Positions 15,710 to 22,889 of a stretch of 36,929 bases of DNA are shown one piece after another. Location of the stretch: positions 1 to 36,929 of the forward strand of contig JBHJGV010000041.1 in NCBI GenBank assembly GCA_050331455.1, written 5' to 3'. The notes beneath the pieces are model-generated. The model searched no databases. It had not been told where the DNA came from and saw nothing but the letters and a program-made list of their open reading frames with translations. Position numbers and translations under genes: made by a program. The DNA is from CAYUYV01 sp050331455. GTDB taxonomy: Bacteria > Pseudomonadota > Alphaproteobacteria > JAJFIK01. The first letter of the stretch is position 1. Each line of letters starts with the position of its first letter.

Positions 15710-16915
15710 TCACTCATACCGCAGGGCCTCGATCGGATCGAGTTGGGCGGCGCGCCGTGCGGGGAAAAACCCGAAAATGACGCCGATGGCGGCGGAGAAG
15801 AACACGGCGCCGAAAACGGCCATCAGATTCACGATGAAAGGCCAGCCCAGGATCTGCATGCCGATCCAGGTCAGCCCCAGGCCGAGGGTCACCCCGATGA
15901 TCCCTCCGAAGGCGGACAGCATGACCGCCTCCACCAGAAACTGGGCGAGGACGTCCCGCTCCAGGGCGCCGATGGCGAGGCGGATGCCGATCTCCCGCGT
16001 GCGCTCCGTCACAGACACCAGCATGATGTTCATGATCCCGATACCGCCCACCAGCAGGCTGATCGCGGCGACGGCGGACAGGAAAATCGTCAGGATGCCC
16101 GTGACCTGAGACAGGATGTTCGATACTTCCTTCAGATCCTGCACCGTGAAATCGTCCGGCTGACCGACGCCCACCTTGCGCCGCTCCCGCATCAGGCCCT
16201 CGATCGACGCCTTCACATCGTTCGTGACGTCCTCGGTCTGGGCGGACACCATGATGAAGGCCACATCGCGGTTCCCGATGAGTCGCCGCTGGACCAGCCG
16301 GATGGGCGCGAGGACGAAATCGTCCTGGTCCTGGCCGAAGGTATTGGCACCCTTCGCCTCCATCACGCCGATGATCTCGCAGGTGACGGACCCCATGCGG
16401 ATGGATTCGCCCAAGGGATTGCGGAAGCCGAACAGGGCCTTGCGCGGCGTTTCGCCGAGCACGCAGACCGGCCGGCCGCTGCGCACCTCCAGGGGCGTGA
16501 AACGGCGGCCGAGCACCACATCCCAGTCCCGGACGTCGTAATAGGCGGTTTCCGTCCCCCAGATCGTGGTGCCGAAGTTCTCGTTGCCGAACACGAGCTG
16601 CACGTTCCGCAGGGCGATTGCGGCCGCGTCCGCCACGCCCGGCACCTGGTCCCGGATCGCCTCCACATCTGCTTCCTCGAAGGGTTTGGCAGGGATGAAC
16701 TGGCCGCCGCGCTGGCGCTGGCCAGGCTGGACGACGAGCATGTTCCGCCCCAGCCCCGCGATCTCCTGGGTGACATTGGCGGTCGCCGCCTCGCCGACGC
16801 TGACCATCACAATGACGGCCGCGACGCCGATGATGATGCCCAGGCAGGTCAGCACCGAGCGCATGATGTTGGCGTTGATCTCCCTCCAGGCCAGGGTGAG
16901 ATTGGTCCAGTTCAT
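15710..16915 (-). CDS. MacB-like ABC transporter permease
   Basis: A 401-aa permease of the MacB/LolC/FtsX type. The N-terminal membrane helix (VLTCLGIIIGVAAVIVMVSVGE) is followed by a periplasmic MacB_PCD domain (about residues 45-245), and the C-terminal FtsX domain has three more helices, including LLVGGIGIMNIMLVSVTERTR and the end FGFFPARRAAQLDPIEALRYE, a hallmark of this family. ATG 16915 overlaps the ATPase stop by one base (TGATG) and has GGGAGG 7 nt upstream, so it is preferred over GTG 16918. Unlike E. coli MacB the ATPase is a separate protein. The complex with the adaptor 17634-18860 should export a substrate across the periplasm, probably with an outer-membrane TolC-like protein encoded elsewhere. 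Confidence 0.93.
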   Translation of the reverse strand: MNWTNLTLAWREINANIMRSVLTCLGIIIGVAAVIVMVSVGEAATANVTQEIAGLGRNMLVVQPGQRQRGGQFIPAKPFEEADVEAIRDQVPGVADAAAIALRNVQLVFGNENFGTTIWGTETAYYDVRDWDVVLGRRFTPLEVRSGRPVCVLGETPRKALFGFRNPLGESIRMGSVTCEIIGVMEAKGANTFGQDQDDFVLAPIRLVQRRLIGNRDVAFIMVSAQTEDVTNDVKASIEGLMRERRKVGVGQPDDFTVQDLKEVSNILSQVTGILTIFLSAVAAISLLVGGIGIMNIMLVSVTERTREIGIRLAIGALERDVLAQFLVEAVMLSAFGGIIGVTLGLGLTWIGMQILGWPFIVNLMAVFGAVFFSAAIGVIFGFFPARRAAQLDPIEALRYE

Positions 16916-17637
16916 CACACGCCCTCCCCGTCGGGACCCGCCTTACGCTCGTCCGCTTCCACATGGCCATCCAGGAACAGGATGACCCGCTTGGCATAGG
17001 CAGCAATGTCGGGCTCGTGGGTGACCAGAACGACGGTGACGCCCTGTTCCCGGTTGATCCGCTCAATAAGCCGCATGACGTCGTGGCTGCGCTCGGAGTC
17101 GAGGTTACCAGTGGGTTCGTCCGCCACCAGAACTTCAGGCTGGGTCACGAGGGCGCGGGCGATGGCGACACGCTGCTGCTGTCCGCCCGACAGTTCCGAG
17201 GACGAATGGTGCTCCCTTCCTTCCAGCCCGACCAGCCGCAGGGCCTCCATGGCCTTGGCACGGCGCTCGGCCCCGGGAAGGCCGCGATAAATCAGGGGCA
17301 TTTCCACATTGCGCAAGGCACTCGTGCGCTTGAGAAGGTTGAAGCCCTGAAACACGAAACCGATGTAAAACCGCCTCAATAGGGCCCGTTGTCGCCGGTC
17401 GAGAGTGCCGACCGAGACGCCGCGGAAGAGATACGCCCCACCGGTGGGCGTATCGAGGCAGCCAATTATGTTCATGGCCGTCGATTTTCCGGACCCGGAG
17501 GGCCCCATGACGGCGACAAAGTCTCCGTCCTCGATGGTCAGGCTGACCCGGTCGAGGGCACGCACTTCCGTTTCCCCCTCGCCATAGACGCGGGAGACCT
17601 CGCGGAACGCGATGAGAGGCTGACCATCGGCGGTCAT
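16915..17637 (-). CDS. MacB-like ABC transporter ATP-binding protein
   Basis: A 240-aa ATPase that powers the MacAB-like exporter. Walker A is GPSGSGKST at residues 45-53, the Q-loop Gln is at 97 (FVFQGFN), the signature LSGGQ at 149-153, Walker B VLVADEP at 169-175 followed by TGNLDS, and the switch His lies in LVTHEPD. The segment YRGLPGAER is typical of the LolD/MacB ATPase class. ATG 17637 overlaps the adaptor stop by 4 bp (ATGA), and its own stop overlaps the permease ATG. No residue needed for ATP hydrolysis is missing. Confidence 0.95.
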   Translation of the reverse strand: MTADGQPLIAFREVSRVYGEGETEVRALDRVSLTIEDGDFVAVMGPSGSGKSTAMNIIGCLDTPTGGAYLFRGVSVGTLDRRQRALLRRFYIGFVFQGFNLLKRTSALRNVEMPLIYRGLPGAERRAKAMEALRLVGLEGREHHSSSELSGGQQQRVAIARALVTQPEVLVADEPTGNLDSERSHDVMRLIERINREQGVTVVLVTHEPDIAAYAKRVILFLDGHVEADERKAGPDGEGV

Positions 17638-18860
17638 CGGCCGGTCCCTTCCGACGGGCGCTTGACGTCGACAAGGACCGTGTCGCCTTCGGACAGTTTG
17701 CCATCCATCAGAACGGTGTGCCGGCCATCGCTCGGCCCCGTCTCCACAAGCAGGGCCTCCGGGAGAGCGCCCGCCGTCCCGGGCACCCAGACACGCACAG
17801 CCCGCTCCCCGCGCATAAGACCGGCATCGGCCTTCAGGATCGCCTCGCGCAGGATGGGAGGCGTGAAACGCAGAGCCGCATTGGGAACCAGCAGGGCCCG
17901 GCGCACGGTTTGCACCACGATATCGGCCGTCGCCGTCATCCCCGGCTTGAGCGCCAGATCGGGGTTTTCGACGGCCAGGACCGCTTCATAGGTGACGACA
18001 CCGTTGGTTTCCTTCGGCGCGTTGCGCACCGAGACGATTTCCCCCCGGAAGGTCCGGCCCGTGTATGCATCGACGCGAAAATCCGCCTGCTGACCCGCCT
18101 GGACCTGGCCGATATCGGCCTCGTCGATATCGACCTCCAGTTCCATGACGGCCAGATCCCCGGCAATCGTGAACAAATGCGGGGTTTGAAAACTGGAAGC
18201 CACGGTCTGGCCCGGTTCTATAAGACGGTCGAGGACGATTCCGTCGATGGGCGAGCGGATCTCCGCCTTTTCCAGGCCGGACTGGTTGAGTCGCAATTGC
18301 GCTCGGGCGCTGTCCACCTGGGCCTGGGCGCGCGTCACGCCCGCCTCGGCGCGCCGGAAGCTCGCAATCGCCCGGTCGACCTGCTGGATCGAGGCATTGT
18401 CCCGCCGATTGAGCGACACGAGGCGGTCCCGCTCCAGACGCGCCTCGACCAGGGTGGCCTCGGCTTCGATCACGGCGGCTTCTGCTTGGTCGAGGGCAGC
18501 CTGGGACTGGGTGACCTGGGCCTCGAGTTGCTCGGTGTCGAGCCGGGCCAGCACCTGGCCCGCCTTCACCGGATCATTAAAATCGACCAACACCGCCTCG
18601 ATCAGGCCCGAAACCTCGGCGCCCACGTCAATTGAGACCGTGGGCCGCAGATTGCCCGTCGCGGTGACGAACACCACAAGGTCGCCCCGGGCGATCGTCT
18701 CGGTCTCATACTCCACCGGCGGATCAGGCCACAGAACCAGGGCCGCGACCGTGCCCAGCACAGCCAGAACGACAATGGCCAGCGGGAGCCGGCCGAAGGC
18801 CGTGCCGCGCTCCGGCCGCCCGATCCCGAGGCTTTTCTCCACATCGCTTTGATCAGCCAT
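17634..18860 (-). CDS. MacA-like periplasmic adaptor (HlyD/RND family)
   Basis: A 408-aa membrane fusion protein. A short cytoplasmic segment precedes one membrane helix (LPLAIVVLAVLGTVAALVL, about residues 25-43). The lipoyl halves (IDVGAEVSGLIEAVLVDF and LEKAEIRSPIDGIVL) flank a helical hairpin of about 80 residues (QVTQSQAALDQAEAA onward). A beta-barrel domain (VMELEVDIDEADIG and VDAYTGRTFRGEI) and a membrane-proximal domain with VVTYEAVLAVEN follow. This is the MacA organisation. ATG 18860 has GGGAGG 6 nt upstream. It is the first gene of the adaptor-ATPase-permease operon, all overlapping. The substrate is unknown; MacAB systems export macrolides, lipopeptides, siderophores or haem precursors. 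Confidence 0.93.
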   Translation of the reverse strand: MADQSDVEKSLGIGRPERGTAFGRLPLAIVVLAVLGTVAALVLWPDPPVEYETETIARGDLVVFVTATGNLRPTVSIDVGAEVSGLIEAVLVDFNDPVKAGQVLARLDTEQLEAQVTQSQAALDQAEAAVIEAEATLVEARLERDRLVSLNRRDNASIQQVDRAIASFRRAEAGVTRAQAQVDSARAQLRLNQSGLEKAEIRSPIDGIVLDRLIEPGQTVASSFQTPHLFTIAGDLAVMELEVDIDEADIGQVQAGQQADFRVDAYTGRTFRGEIVSVRNAPKETNGVVTYEAVLAVENPDLALKPGMTATADIVVQTVRRALLVPNAALRFTPPILREAILKADAGLMRGERAVRVWVPGTAGALPEALLVETGPSDGRHTVLMDGKLSEGDTVLVDVKRPSEGTGR

Positions 18861-18942
18861 GGCTTACCTCCCCGTCTGCGCCCGCTGCCGCAGTCTGCGG
18901 CGAAACTCATTTTGGCGCAAAGCGTGGCGTGCCCAGGGCGGC

Positions 18943-18974
18943 GGGGTCAGGGCGACGGGGTCAGGGCGACGGGG
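18943..18974. repeat. GGGGTCAGGGCGAC direct repeat
   Basis: A 14-bp unit GGGGTCAGGGCGAC occurs at 18943-18956 and 18957-18970 and begins again at 18971. It lies between the divergent adaptor and response regulator genes. GGGGTCAGG-type repeats often accompany short mobile elements mobilised by REP-associated transposases, but no transposase is seen here. Confidence 0.85.
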
Positions 18975-18983
18975 CCCGTCTGA

Positions 18984-19028
18984 TCCCGAATCGGGCCACT
19001 GGTTAATTCCCTCTTTACCAATTCGGGA
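18984..19028. repeat. Nested inverted repeat in the adaptor/response-regulator spacer
   Basis: TCCCGAAT (18984-18991) and ATTCGGGA (19021-19028) are perfect inverted copies, and TGGT (19000-19003) and ACCA (19017-19020) lie nested inside. The outer arms enclose 29 nt. Together with the adjacent direct repeat this looks like the remains of a small REP-like element, or a complex operator. The rest of 18861-19220 contains no recognisable gene; it must hold the two divergent promoters. Confidence 0.6.
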
Positions 19029-19220
19029 CACAGTCCATCGAAACCCATGTTGATGGAGACCCGCCCACGTTCCGCCTGCTGATGGGGGTGAGGCAGTTCC
19101 GGCGGTTCCCCATGGATGGTTTTCGGTCCGCACCGTATGGCCCCGCCAAGAGGATCGCGGACAGACCGAAACAATCCGTGCGGAAACGCCAAGGGCTCAC
19201 CAGAGAGAGGCCGGGGACTT

Positions 19221-20873
19221 ATGGTCCAGAATATCCTTATCGTTGACGACGACCCGACCCAGCGGCGCTTGATCGAAAGCGTGGTCACACGGCTGGGGCA
19301 CAAGGTGCTCCAGGCCGGCGGCGGACGGGAAGCCGTCGAGATTCTGAACGGTCCCCAGGGCGGCGACGTGGCCCTTGTCATGCTGGACCTCGTGATGCCG
19401 GAAATGGATGGCATCGCGGTCCTGAGTGACATCAAGCCCAAGCGCCCTCACCTGCCCGTCATTGTGCTGACGGCCAAGGGAGGCATCGATACCGTGGTCG
19501 GCGCCATGCGAGCGGGTGCGGATGATTTCATGGTCAAGCCGGCGGCGCCGGAGCGGATCCAGGTCTCGATTCAGAACGCGCTGCGGCTCAATGCCCTCAG
19601 TTCCGAGATTTCCCGCCTGACCAAACGCCAAAAGGGCAAGCTGACCTTCGAGGACATCGTGGCCAAGAGCCCGGCCATGCAGCAGGTCATCCGGCTCGGC
19701 CGCCGCGCCGCCGCCTCCAACATTCCCATCCTGATCGGCGGGGAAAGCGGAGTCGGCAAGGAGGTTATCGCCCGGGCCATCCAGGGCGAGAGCGAGCGCT
19801 CCGGCAAGCCCTTCGTCACCGTGAACTGCGGCGCGATCCCTGAAAACCTCGTGGAGAGCATCCTGTTCGGCCACGAGAAAGGCGCCTTCACCGGCGCCAT
19901 GGAAAAGCATGCCGGCAAGTTCCAGGAGGCCAATGGCGGCACGCTGTTCCTGGATGAGATCGGCGAACTGCGCCTCGACATGCAGGTGAAGCTGCTGCGC
20001 GCCCTTCAGGAAGGCGAAATCGATCCGGTGGGCGCGAAGAAACCGATCAAGGTGGATATCCGGTTCATCTCGGCGACCAATCGGGATCTGCTGGCCATGG
20101 CGCGGGACGGAACCTTCCGCGAAGATCTCTATTACCGGCTCAATGTGTTCCCCATCGAGGTCGCCTCGTTGAGGGACCGGGCCGCCGACATTCCGGATCT
20201 GATCGACCTGTTCATGCGCCGCTTTGCGGCCGAAGAGGGCAAAAAGGTCAGCGGCATAGACGGGGAAACGCTGGATCTTCTGTGCCGCTATGATTGGCCG
20301 GGCAATGTGCGCCAGCTCGAAAACGCCGTGTTCCGCGCCGTCGTGCTGAGCGACAGCGAGCGCCTGACCATCGAGGATTTCCCCCAGATCGCCCAATTTG
20401 CGCGGGTGTCGAAGGGGGAGTGGGCCGGGAATGACCAGCGACCGGCGGCGTCGGCGGACATTGCCCGCCCGGTGTTCCCGTCTCCCGCCTTCGGGGCCGA
20501 CGGGACAGGGCGGGCCGCGATCCGGTCCGGTCCCGTCAGCCCCGCCTCGGCCGGCATGCCGGTTCCCTTTGTCGCGCCCGGCACCGGCGCGGATCCCATG
20601 GCCGGCGCGCCGTCAGAACTCCAGGACAACGGTCTGGGCGATCAGGGCACTCCGGATGCGGAGGGTGGTGACCGCCGGCGCATCCGCATCGTCGATGAGA
20701 GTGGTCATATGCGCACGCTTGAGGACATTGAGGGGGAGATGATCCGCCTCGCCATTGATCGCTATGCGGGGCACATGTCCGAGGTTGCGCGGCGGCTCGG
20801 CATCGGCCGTTCAACGCTGTATCGCAAGGTGCGGGAGTTGGGTCTGGATGTCCGGGCCCAGTCCACGGGCTGA
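19221..20873 (+). CDS. NtrC-family sigma-54-dependent response regulator
   Basis: A 550-aa activator with the full NtrC layout. Receiver: residues 1-120, with acidic Asp9-Asp11, phosphorylation site Asp56 in LVMLDLVMP, and Lys106. AAA+ domain: about 150-385, Walker A GESGVGKE (174-181), the sigma-54-contacting GAFTGA loop (221-226), Walker B LFLDEIGE (242-249) and the arginine-finger region. A Pro/Ala/Gly-rich linker of about 90 residues (398-485) is unusually long. A Fis-type helix-turn-helix (505-541) contains EVARRLGIGRSTLYRKV. ATG 19221 starts the receiver directly; in-frame codons upstream are outside the family. No histidine kinase is nearby, so it is an orphan. It diverges from the MacAB-like operon, which it might control. 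Confidence 0.95.
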   Translation: MVQNILIVDDDPTQRRLIESVVTRLGHKVLQAGGGREAVEILNGPQGGDVALVMLDLVMPEMDGIAVLSDIKPKRPHLPVIVLTAKGGIDTVVGAMRAGADDFMVKPAAPERIQVSIQNALRLNALSSEISRLTKRQKGKLTFEDIVAKSPAMQQVIRLGRRAAASNIPILIGGESGVGKEVIARAIQGESERSGKPFVTVNCGAIPENLVESILFGHEKGAFTGAMEKHAGKFQEANGGTLFLDEIGELRLDMQVKLLRALQEGEIDPVGAKKPIKVDIRFISATNRDLLAMARDGTFREDLYYRLNVFPIEVASLRDRAADIPDLIDLFMRRFAAEEGKKVSGIDGETLDLLCRYDWPGNVRQLENAVFRAVVLSDSERLTIEDFPQIAQFARVSKGEWAGNDQRPAASADIARPVFPSPAFGADGTGRAAIRSGPVSPASAGMPVPFVAPGTGADPMAGAPSELQDNGLGDQGTPDAEGGDRRRIRIVDESGHMRTLEDIEGEMIRLAIDRYAGHMSEVARRLGIGRSTLYRKVRELGLDVRAQSTG

Positions 20874-20901
20874 CCGGACCGGCCGGCGGCCCCGCGAGGC
20901 T

Positions 20902-21456
20902 TCAGAAAAGGGCGGCAAAGACCGGCTGGTGTTCGAGCCCCTTCAGGTCAAAGGTGGTTTTGGGGTCCAGCAGCATCCCGTGCTGTCGCACTTCGAGATG
21001 CAGGTGGGGGCCGGTCGCGTTGCCCGACATGCCCACCTGCCCGATGACCTCGCCCCGTTGGACGACGTCGCCCGCGGCAACGCTTGCCGCTTTCAAGTGA
21101 GCATAAAGCGTCACATAGCCGTCCGGGTGGGCCACGCTGACATAGGTACCGTAGCCGCGCCGGTCATGACCGACGTCTCGCACCCGCCCGCCGGCGGGCG
21201 CATGGATGCTCGTCCCGCGCGGTGCGGCGAGATCGATCCCGTTGTGAACGGATCCCGCAGCCCCCCGCACACCGCGGCGCCTGCCGAAATCACTGGTGAT
21301 CTTGGTCGGACCGGTCAGGGGCAGTGGGAATAGGGCCGTATGATCTTGAGCGAGGCGCTCATAGGCGGCCATCCCATCCGGCGCTGGCTCAGAGGCATGG
21401 CGGCAGGCCGCGAGGATCACCATCAAAAGGCACGTCACGAAGTGCGCTGGGCGCAT
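20902..21456 (-). CDS. M23-family peptidase lipoprotein
   Basis: A 184-aa lipoprotein with an M23 (LytM/lysostaphin-like) domain for peptidoglycan cleavage in the periplasm. The lipobox LAAC ends at Cys18. The zinc ligands are present: His71 and Asp75 in HNGIDLAAP and His153 in PHLHLEV, with His120 (LYAHL) and His151 as the further active-site histidines. The core glycine motifs GYGTYVSVAH and VIGQVGMSGNATG are intact, so the enzyme should be active rather than a degenerate NlpD/EnvC-type activator. ATG 21456 was chosen because GGAGG lies 8 nt upstream and the lipoprotein signal starts there; an in-frame upstream ATG at 21567 would bury the signal. There is no LysM domain. It converges with the response regulator gene. 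Confidence 0.93.
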   Translation of the reverse strand: MRPAHFVTCLLMVILAACRHASEPAPDGMAAYERLAQDHTALFPLPLTGPTKITSDFGRRRGVRGAAGSVHNGIDLAAPRGTSIHAPAGGRVRDVGHDRRGYGTYVSVAHPDGYVTLYAHLKAASVAAGDVVQRGEVIGQVGMSGNATGPHLHLEVRQHGMLLDPKTTFDLKGLEHQPVFAALF

Positions 21457-21899
21457 GCTACCGGCCTCCCCAAGGACTCGATGAGAGGGTGGGGCTCGCT
21501 TAAAAGTGGCCGGTATGACCCATCTGAGGACCCCACGCCCCAACCGCCCAGCAAACCAAACCCGCATGTCAGAGTGTATACGGCACTTGATGCCCGCCGG
21601 AAAGGGTCGGCGATAGCGACTCCGAATTGAAAACAGCGCTGACTCGGACCGCTTTAATTAAGAATAGACTGTGGGGATACGTTCTAACTTGACCGTTTCC
21701 ATCACCATGGTAACGGTCACTTAGGGATGGGGGGTGCCAGGGTAAAGTCTTGAGCCTCTCACGATCTGCGCGAGTTTTTCAAAGCATTCTTGCTCGTCGA
21801 TCCCGTTGACCGGGACCTAAAAGGCCACCCGGTCTCGGGCAGCCATGGTCCGGCCGGATCGCGCTGGCCACGCGAGCATCGCAAGTCGGAATCCAATGG
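21457..21899. other. Spacer between divergent M23 and UbiA genes
   Basis: No gene is supported in these 443 bp. The middle (about 21620-21690) is AT-richer than its surroundings. A strong inverted repeat lies at 21691-21718, and a weaker one, TCCCG-N5-CGGGA, at about 21802-21816. Divergent promoters for the two flanking genes must lie here, but I cannot assign hexamers with confidence. Confidence 0.5.
21691..21718. promoter_or_regulatory. 28-nt imperfect palindrome upstream of the UbiA gene
   Basis: GACCGTT (21691-21697) pairs with AACGGTC (21712-21718), then after one T/T mismatch CCAT (21699-21702) pairs with ATGG (21707-21710) around the loop CACC. Eleven of twelve positions pair. No T-run follows, which argues for an operator or mRNA structure more than a terminator. 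It lies about 180 bp before the UbiA start. Confidence 0.5.
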
Positions 21900-22886
21900 A
21901 TGGTGAGTTCGAACCCGGCACAGGAACACACGGCGAGGGAAGCACCGGCGAGCGTGATTAGTGATCTCATATCGGTGGCCCGGCCCGGTCACTGGTTCAA
22001 GAACATCTTCATGTTGCCGGGCATCGCCTTGGCGTTTGTGCTCAGCGGCGCCACGCTGACGCCCGAACTCGTCGCCCGCGTCTTGACGGCCATCGTTTCG
22101 ACCTGCGCCATCGCCTCCGCTTACTACACCATCAATGAATGGCTTGATGCCGAATTCGATCGCTTCCACCCGCTGAAGAAAGACCGCCCCTCCGCCGCCG
22201 GCCGGCTCAACGCGCGCATGATCTATAGTCAGTGGGCCATCCTGAATGCAATCGGGCTCGGCCTCGCCTTGCTGCTGGGCCCGATCTATTTTGCGTTTGC
22301 AGTCGCACTCGTCCTCATGAGCCTCGCCTACAATATCCGGCCCATTCGGACCAAGGACCGCATGTTCCTCGATGTCCTTTCGGAGTCGGTGAACAATCCG
22401 CTGCGCTTCATGTTGGGATGGACGGCCGTGGCGGTCACGGTCATTCCCCCGTCCTCAATCCTGCTCGCCTATTGGATGGGCGGGGCCTACCTCATGGCCG
22501 TGAAGCGGTTTTCCGAATATCGCTACATTGATGATCCGGAGCGGGCTGGCCTATATCGGCGATCCTTCCGTTACTACACGGAAGAAACCCTGCTTCTGTC
22601 GGCCGTTTTCTATGCCGTCTCGTCGGCCTTTTTCTTCGGCGTCTTCCTCATCAAGTATCGGGTCGAGTTCCTTTTGACGATGCCGGGCTTTGCCCTTCTG
22701 TTCGTCTGGTATCTCTCCATCGGTATGCGCCGCGACAGCGTGGCTCAGCGTCCCGAAAAGCTCTACCACGAGCGCCGCTTCATGATTTACGTGGTGGCAC
22801 TGGGACTGTTTACGGCGGTCCTGTTCTTCGTGGACATCCCGTTCCTGAATTTCCTGGTCGAGCCGTATACGTTTAACGGGAATTGA
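21900..22886 (+). CDS. UbiA-family prenyltransferase, decaprenyl-phosphate phosphoribosyltransferase-like
   Basis: A 328-aa integral membrane protein with about eight to nine hydrophobic segments. The first Asp-rich motif is NEWLDAEFDRFHPLKKDRP (Asn79, Asp83, Asp87 and the HPxKxxRP tail). This HPxKxxRP extension is typical of 5-phosphoribosyl-1-pyrophosphate: decaprenyl-phosphate transferases (Rv3806c-like) rather than of UbiA proper, MenA or haem O synthase. The second motif region is RTKDRMFLDVLSE followed by NNPLRFMLGW. The family moves phosphoribose onto a polyprenyl phosphate, feeding arabinose or ribose donors for envelope glycans. No DprE-like epimerase is in the window. ATG 21900 begins the first recognisable helix in the right place; the Shine-Dalgarno is poor. 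The stop is 3 bp from the convergent hyuB stop, with a small hairpin (GACGG-N4-CCGTC, 22885-22898) spanning both. Confidence 0.85.
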   Translation: MVSSNPAQEHTAREAPASVISDLISVARPGHWFKNIFMLPGIALAFVLSGATLTPELVARVLTAIVSTCAIASAYYTINEWLDAEFDRFHPLKKDRPSAAGRLNARMIYSQWAILNAIGLGLALLLGPIYFAFAVALVLMSLAYNIRPIRTKDRMFLDVLSESVNNPLRFMLGWTAVAVTVIPPSSILLAYWMGGAYLMAVKRFSEYRYIDDPERAGLYRRSFRYYTEETLLLSAVFYAVSSAFFFGVFLIKYRVEFLLTMPGFALLFVWYLSIGMRRDSVAQRPEKLYHERRFMIYVVALGLFTAVLFFVDIPFLNFLVEPYTFNGN

Positions 22887-22889
22887 CGG

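Noticed and set aside
14029..16999. Long plus-strand frames (14029-15465 and 15065-16999) opposite the membrane protein and ABC permease genes
   Set aside because: They are low-complexity His/Asp/Gly/Arg-rich antisense frames without motifs; the minus-strand genes explain the region.
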